From: Bursaphelenchus xylophilus
Lineage: Eukaryota > Nematoda > Chromadorea > Rhabditida > Aphelenchoididae
DNA length: 64,000 bases
Assembly: GCA_904066235.2 (NCBI GenBank)
Contig: CAJFCV020000002.1
Span: forward strand, 1,860,001-1,924,000
Reading direction: 5' to 3'
Each line of letters opens with the position of its first letter. The stretch's first letter is position 1. Below the pieces are notes generated by a model. It worked only from the letters and a program-made list of their open reading frames with translations. It searched no databases and had not been told where the DNA came from. Positions 40,801-50,228 of the stretch are shown here, piece after piece. A program made the position numbers and the translations under genes.

Positions 40801-42392
40801 CACCGACGAGACTCTTCCCACTTTTGCGAGGTATCCAAAAGTGTCCTCAAAAGGGGTCTCGCCAGTTCCGTGAACATAGAAGACGACTCCTGCGTCCTGA
40901 ACCCACGGTAGGTATTCACTGCTCGGCGTCTTAAGCGTGATCCGAAGACCGTAGTAGGGGCCGGCGCGCGTCGTTTTCCACGTCCCATTGGAGTTGAGGA
41001 TCGCGCATTTCCCAAAGTAGGCGTCGTAAAAGAACTTTATGTTGTTGCTAAGAATGAAAATTTATGAACATTTGGCGATGTGCAATGTTTTCATAAAAAA
41101 TCTGTTTTTTCCGCGGAAAATTAGAGAGAAAAGTAACCAAAACGCCAAAAAAAACGTACGTAAAATTGCAATCATTTTGCAAGAACTCGCACGTAACCAA
41201 CAAATCATCTTGAAAGTCGAAGGACAAGTTTGCTGAGCCCTAAAACAAATAGAGTTCATGACTGTGTAGAGCAGTAAACGCACATTTACATCAGCCTCTT
41301 TCAACACCTCAAACATAAACTCGGTCCATCGGTGGGCTCGCATGGCCTCCCGCATCGTGAAAGGCTTATCAAAGCCGTAAGTCGATGAGACTGCGTTCGC
41401 ATTGTAGGCTTCTATCTGCAATTTTACAACGAATAAAAGAAAAGTTTCGAGTTTAAATGCTTTTTGTATCTGAATAGAGGGAAAACTTCGGTCAAAAAAA
41501 TTGTTTAAATTTGTGCCAAGTTTCATCAAAATCTGAGCGTTGCGGTACTTTCCAGACCCTAACCAAACCCCTTACCAACGCCTCCAAATCCGTCCCCGGC
41601 GCCTTGGACAGCTTCCACGGGCTGACATTGCAAATGGTGACGCACGGAAAGTTCTGCTCCCCACTGACCCGCCTCGGCGTCAGCGTTGTTTGATAGCTCA
41701 GAAAGTTGTGGATCGAGGTGTAAATCAAGTAGACCATGAGTGCGGCGCACACCACGAACACGACCGTCCAGAACAGCGCGATGCATACGGTGTCGGCGAG
41801 CGCGATGTGCGGCACAGCGTGAATCGAGGTCCATTCGGCGAAGTCGTCGAGAATATCGCCAACCGTCGAGCGCACATCAATCTTTCGCTTCGGCATCCAC
41901 GGAACTCGAGGTTAAAGTCAGAAAAGGTTGTCAAAACAGAAAGTTTGAGATCGGGTTGTCAAGGAGCGGAGAGCATTATTGAATCCATTAGAAATGCCTT
42001 GTCAATGGCCAAAGAAGTTTCAAAAATTTCGTTAGAGTCTTTTGAATAATGCAAAGGAATGGAGAAGAAGAGATGGGACGAAATGGTGGCCCGGGAGGGA
42101 TTCTTACCATGCAGGATCTTCGAAAGCTTACGTAGTGAAGCTGAAAATTTTTTGTGTGTTTTGATCTCATAACCCGCGGGTAGCACGTGGGACGTTTTCA
42201 ACCGGAACCATAGCGCACGACCGCGGTATAGAGGTGAGCTTTCGCTACATTGCCCACGTTGGCGACCTCGTTGACCCGCCTTAACTTCGTGCTAGCCGCA
42301 TGACCCCCGCTCATGGCTGTTTGGAGAGGAAAGAGGACTCTCGGCCGAGCGCCCCAGGTCTCAGCACCACCGATTACCAAACTCTGCGGCAT
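37883..42392 (-). CDS. DEG/ENaC-family sodium channel subunit
   Basis: Amiloride-sensitive type cation channel subunit of the plasma membrane. Exons in gene order: 42392-42203, 42140-42108, 41904-41576, 41415-41290, 41239-41160, 41047-40702, 40147-40015, 39935-39842, 39481-39424, 39149-39000, 38939-38766 and 38122-37883; all phases join to give about 650 residues. TM1 (ALFWTVVFVVCAALMVYLIY) follows the conserved FAEWTSIHAVPHI and precedes FPCVTICN. The extracellular part has YGLRITL...EYLPWVQ and the cysteine-rich ACIRSCLQDAIISSCGC...P block, then SYYQISMSQAVWPARSYT. The pore/TM2 region is TGGQLGLWLGMSVISIFELV. The donor after 39000 is GC, not GT. The first two exons are less certain: the donor at 42203 and acceptor before 41904 are weak, and an internal ATG at 41896 is an alternative start. 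Several introns carry family-B repeats. Confidence 0.9.
38393..38644. repeat. palindromic repeat, family A, in a DEG/ENaC intron
   Basis: TA-flanked ends CAGTGAAGGACCTTATCCAG and CACTGGATCAGGTCCCTCACTG. It lies in the last intron of the channel gene. Confidence 0.9.
39160..39322. repeat. family-B palindrome abutting a splice acceptor
   Basis: Ends ATCAGTTGCTGGGAAAATAATGAGC and GCGCTCATTATCTTCCCGACAAACT. Its left end is only about 10 bases from the acceptor of the DEG/ENaC exon 39149-39000, so the element forms the pre-acceptor sequence. Confidence 0.8.
40186..40342. repeat. palindromic repeat, family B
   Basis: Ends AGTCTGTCGGGAAAATAATGAGC and TTCATTATTTTTTTGACAGCCTGAT, in the DEG/ENaC intron between exons 41047-40702 and 40147-40015. 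Confidence 0.85.
40525..40669. repeat. palindromic repeat, family B
   Basis: Ends ATCAGCCTGTCGGGAAAATAATG and CATTATTTTCCCGACAGACTGAT. Second copy in the same DEG/ENaC intron; it stops about 30 bases from the donor at 40702. Confidence 0.9.
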
Positions 42393-42772
42393 ATCGGTCG
42401 TGTCCAGTCAAAGTGCTAGTGCACCCAGAAATTCGTCGAAATGGATGACAAGTTCGGCCATTTAGAAGATTTGGGCACATATTTTCCATTTTCATGTGGA
42501 ATTTGATTGCTTAGATTGATGGTTGGCTTATTCATGGCAAAATGTTATTTTAGGTATCAATTCTAGTGTAAGATCGGAATTTCAACGTTTTTGCAGGGAA
42601 ATTTGTTTTTTACACCCACTTCAGTAGTGTAAATGGAGATGCAGCGTTTTCGGCAACTTACCGGTTTTCAATAACAAATAACACATCCATTATCAGTAAC
42701 AAATGTTTTCCGAACTGATTTTCTCTGAAAACATCAATTTAACATTAAACAAGAGATACGTGGGCGACACGG
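42393..42772. other. intergenic region between DEG/ENaC and cystatin-like gene 1
   Basis: Divergent promoter region between the - strand channel gene and the + strand cystatin-like gene. Apart from the TATA element at 42773 no site was recognised. AT-rich, with ATAACAAATAACACATC direct repeats near 42670. Confidence 0.5.
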
Positions 42773-42779
42773 TATATAA
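42773..42779 (+). promoter_or_regulatory. TATA box of cystatin-like gene 1
   Basis: TATATAA about 44 bases before the ATG at 42823. The paralogue has the same element at nearly the same distance, which supports it. Confidence 0.55.
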
Positions 42780-42822
42780 TAAGACCAAAATGTGAGATTT
42801 CTTCAGATTGTGGTCTTTGAAA

Positions 42823-43765
42823 ATGACCTTGTACGCAACTCTTGTATGTCTCTCCATCGGATTGTTGATGCTCCAAGCATCTGATGCGCAGCAGGTTGAC
42901 GGGCTTGCTCCGATTGCCATAGACAATGCGGAGGTTGTTGTAAGTTGGCCAAAGATTTTTAAATGTTATTTTTTGCGATTCCTTCGGCCGAGAGGGTGTA
43001 CAAGTCCTTCCGGAAAGTGGACTGAAATCGGCGACACGCACTGTGCGAAAACAAAAGTTGTCTTTGCAACTTCTTGCTTCTTGCGTCGTGCAATAGGCTT
43101 TTTTCAGGTGTCGCTGACTTTCTGCGCACAGTGGAACCGCTAGAAATCAGTCCGGCAACTTCCGAAAAGACTATATTTCAAGCTCGGAGTTTTATTAAAA
43201 TTTTTGCCCAAATGTCTGGCATAGACCACATATCAATTCCTAAGAGTTTGGGCTCGCTTTGCAGGGGCAGCCGAGATATTCAACGATCTTTACGGCCGAG
43301 AGAGTATAGGAAAAAAGGAGAGCGGTCAGATAAAACCTTTTTGCCACTTTGTAAAAAATCGATTTTTTGTGTCAACAGTGCCCTCTACGGTAGGAAAATA
43401 GACATGCGACTTCTCAACTTCCCAAAATTTGCAAAAAAGGTGTAAACTTTTTTCCAACATTCCACCTAAAAATCTCGTTCGATTTTGCAAAGTGCGAGCT
43501 AGGAAATCGCATGTGTCTCAAAGAAAATTATCGTAATTTTTTTCAGGCCCTTACCGAAAAGTCCTTCAAGCAATTCAACGCCGACAAGAATGGAGCCTAT
43601 ACGTTCAAAAAGATCAAGAGCGCCAAATCCCAAGAAGCCGAGGGAACCATGTACCAAATTGATTATATTGTTGCCAAAGGAAAGGACGAGGAATGCGTTC
43701 GCGACAACGCGTTTGTGGCGCCTTTTACCAAGAAAGACACGCATGACTTTAAAAAGTGTGAATAA
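42823..43765 (+). CDS. secreted cystatin-like protein 1
   Basis: Two exons, 42823-42939 and 43547-43765, coding for 111 residues. The start has a hydrophobic signal peptide (LVCLSIGLLMLQASDA), followed by the conserved N-terminal glycine region (DGLAPIAIDNAEVV). Exon 2 carries QEAEG in the position of the cystatin QxVxG loop, then TMYQIDYIVAKG, and two cysteines (EECV...KKC) likely to form a disulphide. Type-2 cystatins inhibit papain-like cysteine proteases; here the loop has Ala instead of Val, so activity is uncertain. The protein is close to the paralogue 1.9 kb downstream. An AATAAA lies about 8 bases after the stop. The intron is filled by repeats related to families D and the GTCCTTC type. 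Confidence 0.85.
42985..43520. repeat. composite repeat insertion in the intron of cystatin-like gene 1
   Basis: Positions 42998-43182 match the GTCCTTCCGGAAAGT...CCGGCAACTTCC type. Positions 43185-43510 match family-D interiors (GCAGCCGAGATATTCAACGA, GCGAGCTAGGAAATCGC). The paralogue's intron holds a different set, so these inserted after the gene duplication. Confidence 0.65.
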
Positions 43766-43834
43766 GACAGTAATAATAAACGAGTTTTTTTTTCTCCAGT
43801 ACAGTGAGCCATTTAATAAAATTTTTTTTCAAGT

Positions 43835-43994
43835 CAGTCTGTCGGAAAAATTACGGTAATGACCGCGATGTCGCTGCACCAATCACGTCGCTGAAGTGGA
43901 AAGCAATTTGATTTTGCCGCGACACAATTTACTTTCTCGGCGACGATGAGATTTTTGATACGGTAGGTGCTCATTATTTTTCCGACAGACTGGT
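43835..43994. repeat. palindromic repeat, family B
   Basis: Ends CAGTCTGTCGGAAAAATTACG and CTCATTATTTTTCCGACAGACTG, just after the 3' end of cystatin-like gene 1. Confidence 0.85.
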
Positions 43995-44029
43995 GTTGTT
44001 TGGGTCAAAAAATGATTGACAGTTGCACC

Positions 44030-44390
44030 ATGCTCTTGGTATCGCCTTTACGCGACAAAGAGTTGTCACGGAGCGATTGAAAAACGGACTGTGTAGTTAC
44101 ATCTTGCGAAACTCTCGGTTGTCTTTGCAAAGCATAGAAAAATTGAGTTTTTGCGAAAACATGGCTCTCACAAGAATTTAATTTTATTAAATTTTATTAA
44201 AATTTGCAAAAACAGTCGCGTTTTTGTAAACTTTTACCAAAAAAACCCTCGGTCTTTTCTGCAATTCACGCGCTACTATGTTGCATCGGATATGTTTGTT
44301 GTTAGAAAAAATTAATCTACAAATTTGCGCCAAGATTCATCAAAATCTGAGCGTCGTACTTGGAGCACTTCCTCTGTAAATGGACCGGAT
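44030..44390. repeat. family-D related remnant
   Basis: Ends on the right with AAAATCTGAGCGTCGTACTTGGAGCACTTCCTCTG, the family-D terminus. It contains the GCACGCGCTACTATG-like equivalent of the GCGCGAGCTAGGA segment. The left terminus is lost. Confidence 0.5.
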
Positions 44391-44636
44391 TTTTTCGAGC
44401 GCTCTTTGCACTTTTAACAACCAATTCCCAGTGTAACCTTGACTCTTTTTTCAACTTCTCCGTTCAAAGTGAAAAGTAAAAAATATTACGGATGGTTTTT
44501 CTACACTTTCGACGTTTCTCTGAACACATAAACAAGATGATAAGTTAGTTTTCCCGGTTGCCGTTTTCCAAGAACAAATAAATTCAGCGAAATGTAAGAT
44601 TTATTTGTCAACAAATGCGTAGGTAGTATCAAAGAG

Positions 44637-44643
44637 TATATAA
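44637..44643 (+). promoter_or_regulatory. TATA box of cystatin-like gene 2
   Basis: TATATAA about 40 bases before the ATG at 44683, in the same relative place as in the upstream paralogue. Confidence 0.55.
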
Positions 44644-44682
44644 GAAGTTCCTTGTGATGTTTGGAATACATTGTACTTTGAG

Positions 44683-45762
44683 ATGGCTTCGAAACTTGTT
44701 GCAGTCTGCATTTTGATTATGGTGATTGCGGCGGAATGCAAACCGCAACCACCGCCGTTGGACGGCCTGGGAGAAGTCAGCATCACCAACCCGGAAATTG
44801 TCGTAAGTGAATCCATTGGGGGAACTTGCAGTTTTTTTTGTGCCACAGTAGAGAACCGGATCTAGCGGCAAAAAACGTACCATTTTGCATCCGAGAGGTA
44901 TCAAAAATGTAGCAAAGTGCCTACCTCTCCAAGTGAAAAAACTCCAATTTAAAAACCGCGCCCGCTCTTTTTGTGAGGGAAAGGGTTTTGCGCCCTTCAA
45001 AACGAAGTTTTTTCACTTGGAGAGGGAAGCATTTTGCCACATTTTTGATAATTCCCGGATGCAAGAAAAGAGCGGGCGCGCTTTTAAAATCGGGTCTTTC
45101 AATTGGAAATGGAGGTATTTTGCCACATTTTTGATACTTCCGGGAGGCAAAATTATATCTTTTTTGCCACTGGATCAGGTCCGACACTATAATATTTTCA
45201 CAAAGTGCGTAGACTTTTTTTCCTTTCACTAGGCCTTCCAGAAAGTCTCCGGACTGATTTTTGACGTTTGCACTGTGCGAAAAAAAAGTCAGGGTGCGAG
45301 CGACACCGAAAAAAGCACGGTGCAAAAAGCGATAAATTGCACAGTGCAAAGAAACTTTTTGTTTTTGCACAGTGCGTGTCCCCGATTTCAGTTCGGCGAC
45401 TTTCCGGAAGGACTAATTATTTCGATGCACAGTGCATTTCGCCTTTTCTCCGCTTGTTTGTCGCAAACGCACCGTGCATTTTGCTTTATTTTCTGCACAG
45501 TGCAAAATTGGAAAAGTGGTTTGTAAAAACCGCAATTTTTCAGAAACTTGCCAAAAAATCGTTTGCCAAATTCAACGCCCAACACAAGGGAGCCTACACC
45601 TTCAAGCGGATCAAGTGGGCCGGATCACAGCAAACCGCTGGAACCATTTACGACATCAAGTACATCGTTGCCAAGGGAAAATCGGAGGAATGCATTGAAG
45701 ATGGGATTTATGTGGAGCCATTCAACAACAAGGAGGACCATGACATCAAAAAATGCACTTAA
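44683..45762 (+). CDS. secreted cystatin-like protein 2
   Basis: Two exons, 44683-44802 and 45544-45762, coding for 112 residues. The signal peptide is KLVAVCILIMVIAAEC, then a proline-rich PQPPPLDGLGEV with the conserved N-terminal glycine. Exon 2 has QQTAG at the cystatin QxVxG position, TIYDIKYIVAKG, and the cysteine pair EECI...KKC. Intron position and phase equal those of paralogue 1; exon 2 is strongly similar throughout. Likely a secreted cysteine-protease inhibitor or a diverged relative. The start at 44683 is chosen over upstream non-ATG extensions because it gives a signal peptide and fits the TATA spacing. Confidence 0.87.
44844..45191. repeat. family-A palindrome, extended copy
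   Basis: Both family-A halves are present, but the right part is duplicated: two ATTTTGCCACATTTTTGATA segments at about 45030 and 45118. A partial second copy has therefore been added. It lies in the intron of cystatin-like gene 2. Confidence 0.75.
45230..45510. repeat. GCACNGTGC-containing repeat in cystatin-like gene 2 intron
   Basis: Imperfect inverted repeat with ends CCTTCCAGAAAGTC and GACTTTCCGGAAGG and at least seven GCAC(A/T/G)GTGC cores, continuing to about 45505, 35 bases before the exon. Confidence 0.7.
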
Positions 45763-46215
45763 ATTTTAGTTTTTTTTTGTGAAAATTTTTAAAATAATAA
45801 AAAAATCGAAAAATTTAAAATTTTCAAAATTTCAAAAATAAAAAAAAGATAAAAAAATCGGAGAATTGAAAGTTTTAGGAATTTCAAAAAAAATGAAAAA
45901 ATCGGAAAAAATAAAAATTTTTAGAATTTGAAAAATTAAAAAAAATAAGAAAGTCGAAAAATTAAAAATTTCAAAACTTTCAAAAATAAAAAAATCGGAA
46001 AATTAAAAAATTTTTAAATTTTAAAAATGAAAAAGTCGGAAAATTAAAAATTTTAAAAATTTCAAAAATTACAAATATAGGAAAATCTTAAAATTAAAAA
46101 TTTCAAAAAAAAAAATAAATAAAAAAATAAAAAAATAAAAAACCCCAAAAATTTTTTAAATAATATTTTTTATCTGAAATGTCCTATAAATCCAAAAATA
46201 ATCCAGAATCAAGAT
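45763..46215. other. AT-rich intergenic with AAAATTAAAAATTT minisatellite
   Basis: Between the convergent 3' ends of cystatin-like gene 2 and the phosphatase. It consists of irregular repeats of GGAAAATTAAAAATTTT and AATAAAAAAATAAAAAA. No gene. Confidence 0.7.
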
Positions 46216-49086
46216 TCAATTGGCATTTCGATACTTTCTGTATTCAGCGAAGAAGGCGTCACAGAGCGGTTTGAAGGCCGCAGACTTTCTTCTCAGGAAG
46301 ACGACGCACGCAAACGCGATGAAAACATATTGGGCCTCGGTCTGGACGGCTTGGCAACGCTGGGCGCGGATTTGTTTGACGGTCTCGAAAATCTGGAAAA
46401 TAAAAAAAATAAAACAAAACTTTTCTTTCAAAAGTTTAAAAAATCCAAAAAAAAATCAAGGAAAATTTAAATTTTCCCTCAAAAAATCCAAAAAATCAAA
46501 AAAAATTGTAAAAAAATATTTTCGTAATTTCAAAAAAACCCAAAAAAAATCATGAATTTTCCCTCAAAAAACCCAAAAAATCAAAAAAAAATTGTAAAAA
46601 AACATTTTCGTAATTTCAAAAAATTTCGAAAAACCAAAAAAAATCAATCTTTTCCCTCAAAAAATCCAAAAAATAAAAAAAAATTGTAAAAAAATACTTT
46701 CGTAATTAAAAAAACCCCAAAAAAAATCATGAATTTTCCCTCAAAAACCCAAAAAATCAAAAAAAAAACATTGTAAAAAAATATTTTATTTCAAGAAATT
46801 TCAAAAAACCCAAAAAAATCAAAATTTCCCCTCAAAAAATTAAAAAAATATATTTTTGAAATTTCCAAAAATTTCAAAATCAAAATTTCCCTCAAAAAAT
46901 CCCAAAAATCCCTACCGTTGTTTCGATTCCTCTCATCAATCTCTGGCAAACCGAGTCAATCGCGATGATCGTTCCAGTCCGTCCAATTCCAGCCGAACAA
47001 TGGATCAGAACCTGGCCTTGCGGCAAAACCTCCAGCAATCGCAGGGCGGGCGATGCGTTCTTGGGGACAGAGCGGTCCGGCCAATCCGTCATCTGATAAA
47101 TTTTGGCAATCACCGAGCTCGCATTATATCCGTCTGGGAGCACCTCCAAAGTGTAGGTCATCATTCCATGTTCGGTTTCGGCCTGAAAAAAAATATTTTT
47201 TTTTACATTTTTTGACTTAAAAATGCTGGTTTTCCCCCAAATCGCAAACTAAAATATTCATAAATCTCTCATAAACATCTGTTCTAAACTTTTTACAAGT
47301 ATTTAGAAAGCACAGACAAAAAAATTTTTTGAAAAATCACCTTGGTCCCCCCTTACCATTTTCCCATTTTTTTCAAAAAATTTTCAAAAAATCTGTCAAA
47401 AAAAATTGCTAGCGACCACTCCAACCTCCTAAATCCCCCAACTCCACATGTATTTCCCCCCAATACCCTCTAAAACCTCACCTTTTTGCAGTCCACTTCC
47501 ATGACTCCGTATTGTTCGCTCTTTCCCGGAGTCATCGGGAAATACTGTGCGCACTTGGCCTTGTTGTCCTCCACCACCTTGCACAACATCACAATCGTGC
47601 TCACGTTCAGCTGATAAACCATTCGCCAAAAGTCGGCGACCGTCGCGTCGGTGGGGCCTTGCGCCGCGATGTAATTTCTCTCGGCGCCATCAATGACCAC
47701 CGTGTTCGCGTGGATGTAATCCCCGTCCGGCGGGACGTTATACGTCAAGACTACGCGCGTGGGATCGGTGCAAAAGACGTCACGGTACCGATTCTTGGAC
47801 TTGTTGGCCAAAAATGCGTCGGTTTTGTAGTCGGGCGATTGGACTTCCTTGAGGGCCGCAAATTCTTGACGGAGACCTTCAACTCCTGAAAATAAACCGA
47901 TTTTAGGTATAAACTCAAGCGTTATTTTTTTAAAAAGTCATTTTCGACCTCTAAGGCCACTATTCTCCCCATTTTTCAAACTTTTAAAAATTTTCAGGTT
48001 TTCGTGTTGAGACCCAAAATCAAAAAAATGTATAAATACACCGTAAATATGACTGCAGAAGAGATAAAAATTTTCAAAACACACTTAGTTTCCCCCGTCT
48101 CATCCCATCTCACTGACAAAATTTTCAAAAAAATTTCAGTTTTTCGTGGTGGGACCCAAAGTAAAAATGTACAGAACACACCATAAAAGAGACGAACTAA
48201 AAAAACAAACTCGGCCTCTCCCTCTCACCCCAGGTATCTCATTAATAAAATTTTCAAACTTTTTTGATTTTCAGGTTTTCGTGTTGCGACCTTCTACAAA
48301 CGTATTTTACAAAAAATTCCGTACAAAAACTTTTTCCCACTTACCCAGTTTGACCAATCCACTCAGAAAGGCGTCGATTCCCTTCTCCACCGGAAGTGGT
48401 AGGTTGCTTCTGTTCGGAGTCGTTGCGCGGGAGCCGGAAGTCTCATCTGAGCAATCCGCAGGGGGTGCGCGATCTCTGGCGGTACCACTGCGCCGTCTCT
48501 GAAACATGGTGTATGTCAAATTGCGAAAAAAACGAAAAATTTGTGTAAAAGGACTCTAAAAAGTCTAGGCAAGTGCTACAGACTCTATAACATCTCATTT
48601 TTCAGTTTTCTTGCGCTTTCAGGTTTTCGTGGTGGGACCAAAGATTAGAAAATTAGAGGGGACGGAAAGAAAATTAGCCTAAAAATACTCGAAATATAAA
48701 TTGCGAGGCTGTCTAACACTAAATTTTGGACTTTTAAAAAATTTGGGGTTTTCGTGGTGGGACCCAAAAATTTTGCAAAAAACGGCATTGTAACAGTAGA
48801 TGCTTAAAATTTACAAAATCAAAATTTATCAGATTATAAGAAAATTAGAAATCCCACAAAAATTCATTTGGAACAATTTACGAGCAATTTTAGCGCTTTT
48901 CAAGTTTTCGTCTCAAGACCCAATCTTCGACATCCCCCAAAATTTTCCAAATGAAATCCCCTCAAAACTTACAATAGTCCCCTTCCTGGACATTGCCCGC
49001 CTCTTCACTTGGCTGTTGCTGCCGCTGCTACTGGTCTGCTCCCGACTCTCGCGCTCCTCACCACTCGCGAAGCCAGACTTCTTCAT
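46216..49086 (-). CDS. single-domain protein tyrosine phosphatase
   Basis: Cytoplasmic-type protein tyrosine phosphatase of 371 residues. Exons: 49086-48973, 48498-48345, 47885-47482, 47182-46916 and 46392-46216, all in phase. The catalytic loop HCSAGIGRTG is intact, with its cysteine codon at 46999-46997. The WPD loop is DWPDRSVP. Upstream are KNRYRDVFCTDPTRV, DYIHANTV, NYIAAQGPTDATVADFWRM and the TEAQYVF segment of the last helix region (exon 5). The first two exons give a basic, Ser-rich N-terminal extension (MKKSGFASGEE...). No transmembrane segment is seen. Nematodes have an expanded set of such small phosphatases, many linked to sperm; a germline role here is inference. The intron 46393-46915 is filled with a tandem repeat. 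Confidence 0.92.
46430..46915. repeat. tandem repeat in the last phosphatase intron
   Basis: About five irregular units of 70-85 bases with TTTTCCCTCAAAAAA, CCCAAAAAATCAAAAAAA and TTGTAAAAAAATATTTTCG. It fills the whole intron. Confidence 0.75.
47996..48780. repeat. cluster of TTTTCGTGGTGGGACCC motifs in phosphatase introns
   Basis: Copies at about 48000 (variant GTGTTGAGACCC), 48140, 48274 (variant), 48622 and 48750, all in the same orientation and most preceded by TCAGG. Spacings are irregular (about 130-350 bases). Confidence 0.7.
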
Positions 49087-50150
49087 CCTTGATTATGGTA
49101 CCTGATTTTTTTGGAAGAAAAAACGTCCGCACCGCTCCACTGCTAACAGGAGGAAAGGGAGTGAAATGAAATTTCCAGTTTACGTGGAAAATAATTTTTG
49201 CGTTCGAAAAAATTATGCAAATTTCGTGAGAATTTATGCAATTTTTTCGGAAAATCTTGTGAAAAAATTCTTTTGATCTATTCTTCGCTAACTTGACCTA
49301 AAAAAAGCAGCATTTGATGGCATTGTCGTTTTTTGGTGCTGGTATATGGCCACACTGACGATTACCGCACGTCCCGCAACGAGAACATTTAATGCCAAAT
49401 CGAGTTTGGCATTCTGTTTCAACCGCCGAAACTGTTCGGGAACCTGCTAATCGAGGTTTTGTGCATGTAATTACACGTAATTCGCTATTTTTACATGTGC
49501 TTTATGGGTTCAGGTTGACGCAAAGACCTATATATTGAGTTAGTGTTTTGCTATGTATTGTTCATCATCTGACATCGTTTTTCTATGATTGTTTGATTTC
49601 AGATGAATTTCAAAAGCCATGAAGGAAATTTTTACTTTTTTTTCTGTTATGACGACAAAGTTTGAAGAGCTCTAAGAGAAGCTGATTGATATTTGGGACC
49701 TTTATTTGACATTTCGGCAACCTTCAGCGAGAACAAGTGGTGATGGAGAAGATTGATGAATACTGTTGTCAAATACTATCGCAATGGCTGGGAAAGAAGG
49801 TTTTGGACAAGAATCTGGCTGTATTCTGCTCTGTAAGTTTATTTTAAGTTTTTTCGTTTGGTTTTTAGGTACTTCTCGGTTGATTTTTATATTAGAGTAG
49901 AAATCAGATGAAAAAGTCGAAACTCGAAGTGGATAACGCTTTTGAAAGTTGGGTATTTGGTAAAATAGGAGTACTAGATGCTACGAAGAACAAAAGGAAA
50001 AAATTTTAAGGGGAACGAGGTAAAAAATTTTTGGTTTCTCTTCCCGCCCCACCGATTTTCCTAAAAATATTCAAATTTCTAAAAGATCTCAAGAAATATT
50101 TCAAAATTCTCCCAACCTTTCACTGAACTTTCAGAGTGAATTCATGGTGA
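49087..50150. other. divergent intergenic region between phosphatase and basic-protein gene
   Basis: No firm gene. Positions 49743-49831 (+) contain an open stretch MEKIDEYCCQILSQWLGKK followed by a donor-like GTAAGT, possibly a relic of a transposase or an unrecognised exon. The rest is AT-rich and unique. Confidence 0.4.
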
Positions 50151-50157
50151 TATAAAA
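50151..50157 (+). promoter_or_regulatory. TATA box of the Ser/Arg-rich protein gene
   Basis: TATAAAA 78 bases before the ATG at 50229; well placed for a short 5' UTR. Confidence 0.55.
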
Positions 50158-50228
50158 GGAGCGGATCAGAGCGGCTGAGCTCAGTTGGACTCCACCCGGC
50201 CCGACCGTTACTGACTACTGACTTGACC

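Noticed and set aside
41540..42049. 169-codon + strand open frame
   Set aside because: It is antisense to the DEG/ENaC TM1 exon and its flanks; the - strand has clear family motifs.
42808..42822. Five-residue upstream extension of cystatin-like gene 1
   Set aside because: The extension would begin with TTG; the ATG at 42823 gives a good signal peptide and matches the paralogue.
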